DNA of 7,088 nucleotides, taken from assembly GCA_036522495.1 (NCBI GenBank), contig DATDFS010000245.1, positions 1 to 7,088 on the forward strand, given 5' to 3'. Both the position numbers and the translations under genes were made by a program. The number at the start of each line of letters is the position of its first letter. Within the stretch, counting starts at the first letter, position 1. This DNA comes from Nitrososphaera_A sp036522495 (lineage in GTDB: Archaea; Thermoproteota; Nitrososphaeria; Nitrososphaerales; Nitrososphaeraceae). The notes under the pieces are model-generated. The model was given only the letters and a program-made list of their open reading frames with translations, was not told the origin of the DNA and made no database searches. Positions 6,721-7,088 of this stretch are shown in pieces.

Positions 6721-6869
6721 TGTTAACACGTTTTAGTGCCTTTAATTCACTAATTTGCTGCATTATGTTAACATATTTGTTAGCATATTCCTGTAGATGC
6801 ATATAGCTTGGCGGCTAATTTGTTAACATTTGAAAAATTATGTTAACATGCCATTTTTTCATGTTAACA
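6721..6869. repeat. Cluster of TGTTAACA palindromic octamers
   Basis: Exact copies of the 8-base palindrome TGTTAACA occur at 6721, 6766, 6821, 6841 and 6862, and a one-mismatch copy (TGTTAGCA) at 6778. Most exact copies extend to ATGTTAACAT or nearly so. Five of the six start positions are in the same phase modulo three (all but 6821), matching Val-Asn (GTT AAC) codons in the minus-strand frame downstream of the AbrB-like gene. They may therefore be repeated codon groups of a helical protein, a cluster of operator sites, or both. Confidence 0.6.
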
Positions 6870-6970
6870 TAACTGTCTACCAAAAGCATAAACTGTTTTT
6901 GTAATTCTTTTATTTTTTTGCTTTGTTCACAATCAGAACCATTTCTCCTTTGAGCACTTGCCATTCCCAC
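6815..6970 (-). pseudogene. Short helical reading frame overlapping the AbrB-like gene; continues past a TAG as a remnant
   Basis: A 51-codon frame opens at GTG 6970 (or ATG 6964, MASAQRRNGSDCEQSKKIKE) and runs through KELQKQFMLLVDSYVNM to a TAG at 6815-6817. AAGGAGGGTGA (minus strand, 6990-6980) sits nine bases before the GTG and could be a ribosome site, although it also encodes the conserved KEGD of the upstream protein. After the TAG the same frame continues with coding-like helical sequence, MHLQEYANKYVNIMQQISEL and KALKRVNKTMF, until it meets the antisense of tRNA-Ala. I infer a single alpha-helical protein gene broken by one stop and truncated near the tRNA. The helical sequence and position after an AbrB-like gene recall phasin-type or PhaE-like polyhydroxyalkanoate granule proteins, which are paired with AbrB-like PhaR in haloarchaea; this is a weak inference. 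An intact 51-residue protein is the alternative. Confidence 0.45.
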
Positions 6971-7088
6971 TCTAATTTATCACCCTCCTTTAATTTCCAC
7001 TGGTGTTTTATGCTCATAGGAATAACTGTAGATAAAGAAGCAAAATTAGAAGAGGCCCTTGATATGGTTGTAATTTCGCCCACATCAC
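6910..7088 (-). CDS. AbrB/SpoVT-type swapped-hairpin regulator, C-terminal part (runs off the right edge)
   Basis: The last 58 residues of a protein whose 5' end lies outside the window; the stop is TAA at 6910-6912. DVGEITTISR, then LSTVIPMSIKHQWKL, KEGDKLEWEW and a final strand GEMVLIVNKAKK match the looped-hinge AbrB/SpoVT DNA-binding fold, in which two chains swap hairpins. It is thus a likely dimeric transcription regulator. The stop codon directly follows the heptamer A AAA AAA, so a minus-one slip there would join this domain to the helical frame described at 6815-6970. It faces tRNA-Ala convergently. Its targets cannot be seen; palindromic TGTTAACA sites lie just beyond its 3' end. 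Confidence 0.8.
   Translation of the reverse strand, partial: DVGEITTISRASSNFASLSTVIPMSIKHQWKLKEGDKLEWEWQVLKGEMVLIVNKAKK

Noticed and set aside
6557..6802. An 81-residue minus-strand protein containing DWAGFEPAIFRL
   Set aside because: The middle part is the antisense translation of tRNA-Ala, a well-known false protein. Only the portion beyond 6670 is kept, as part of the helical remnant.
1..7088. CRISPR array, insertion sequence, integrase or transposase
   Set aside because: No regularly spaced repeats, terminal inverted repeats, or transposase/integrase motifs were found on either strand. No second copy of the tRNA-Ala 3' end was seen inside the window.

Overview
The window looks like part of an AT-rich ammonia-oxidising archaeon of the class Nitrososphaeria, Nitrososphaera/Nitrosocosmicus-like. 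This is judged from protein style and promoter form, not from a search. The pointers are TATA-type promoters with short or absent leaders, an intronless tRNA-Ala without an encoded CCA, a cyclase-homology domain fused to a receiver domain, an anchored DUF192 protein, and an AbrB-like regulator.

Left part (1-2660). A membrane protein on the minus strand runs off the left edge. About 2.4 kb of gene-poor DNA follows. It holds two decayed genes: an unidentified minus-strand remnant (about 355-650) and, abutting it, a clearly recognisable plus-strand zinc-type alcohol dehydrogenase/quinone reductase pseudogene (about 651-1457) with several stops and frameshifts and no N-terminal third. One small intact gene (1962-2126) encodes a putative zinc-binding protein behind its own TATA box.

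Middle part (2661-5111). An intact orphan beta-class DNA methyltransferase carries an internal Cys2...Cys2 insert, with no restriction enzyme gene nearby. A leaderless-type VOC (glyoxalase-fold) gene follows. A membrane-anchored DUF192 gene lies on the minus strand, and a doubtful small plus-strand reading frame runs into its 3' end.

Right part (5112-7088). A divergent intergenic region with two inverted repeats precedes a plus-strand signalling gene: a class III cyclase-homology domain followed by a phosphoacceptor receiver domain. In the cyclase domain the second metal-binding Asp and the catalytic Arg appear replaced. A tRNA-Ala(CGC) with its own promoter comes next. Converging on it from the right edge is an AbrB-like gene, followed by an overlapping helical reading frame. 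That second frame is linked to the first through an A AAA AAA heptamer directly before the stop, is interrupted by one TAG, and contains a cluster of TGTTAACA octamers.

No complete new multi-gene system is visible. The most unusual spots are the AbrB/downstream-frame junction with its octamer cluster and the substituted cyclase-receiver protein. The genes seem to be individually transcribed units rather than one operon.
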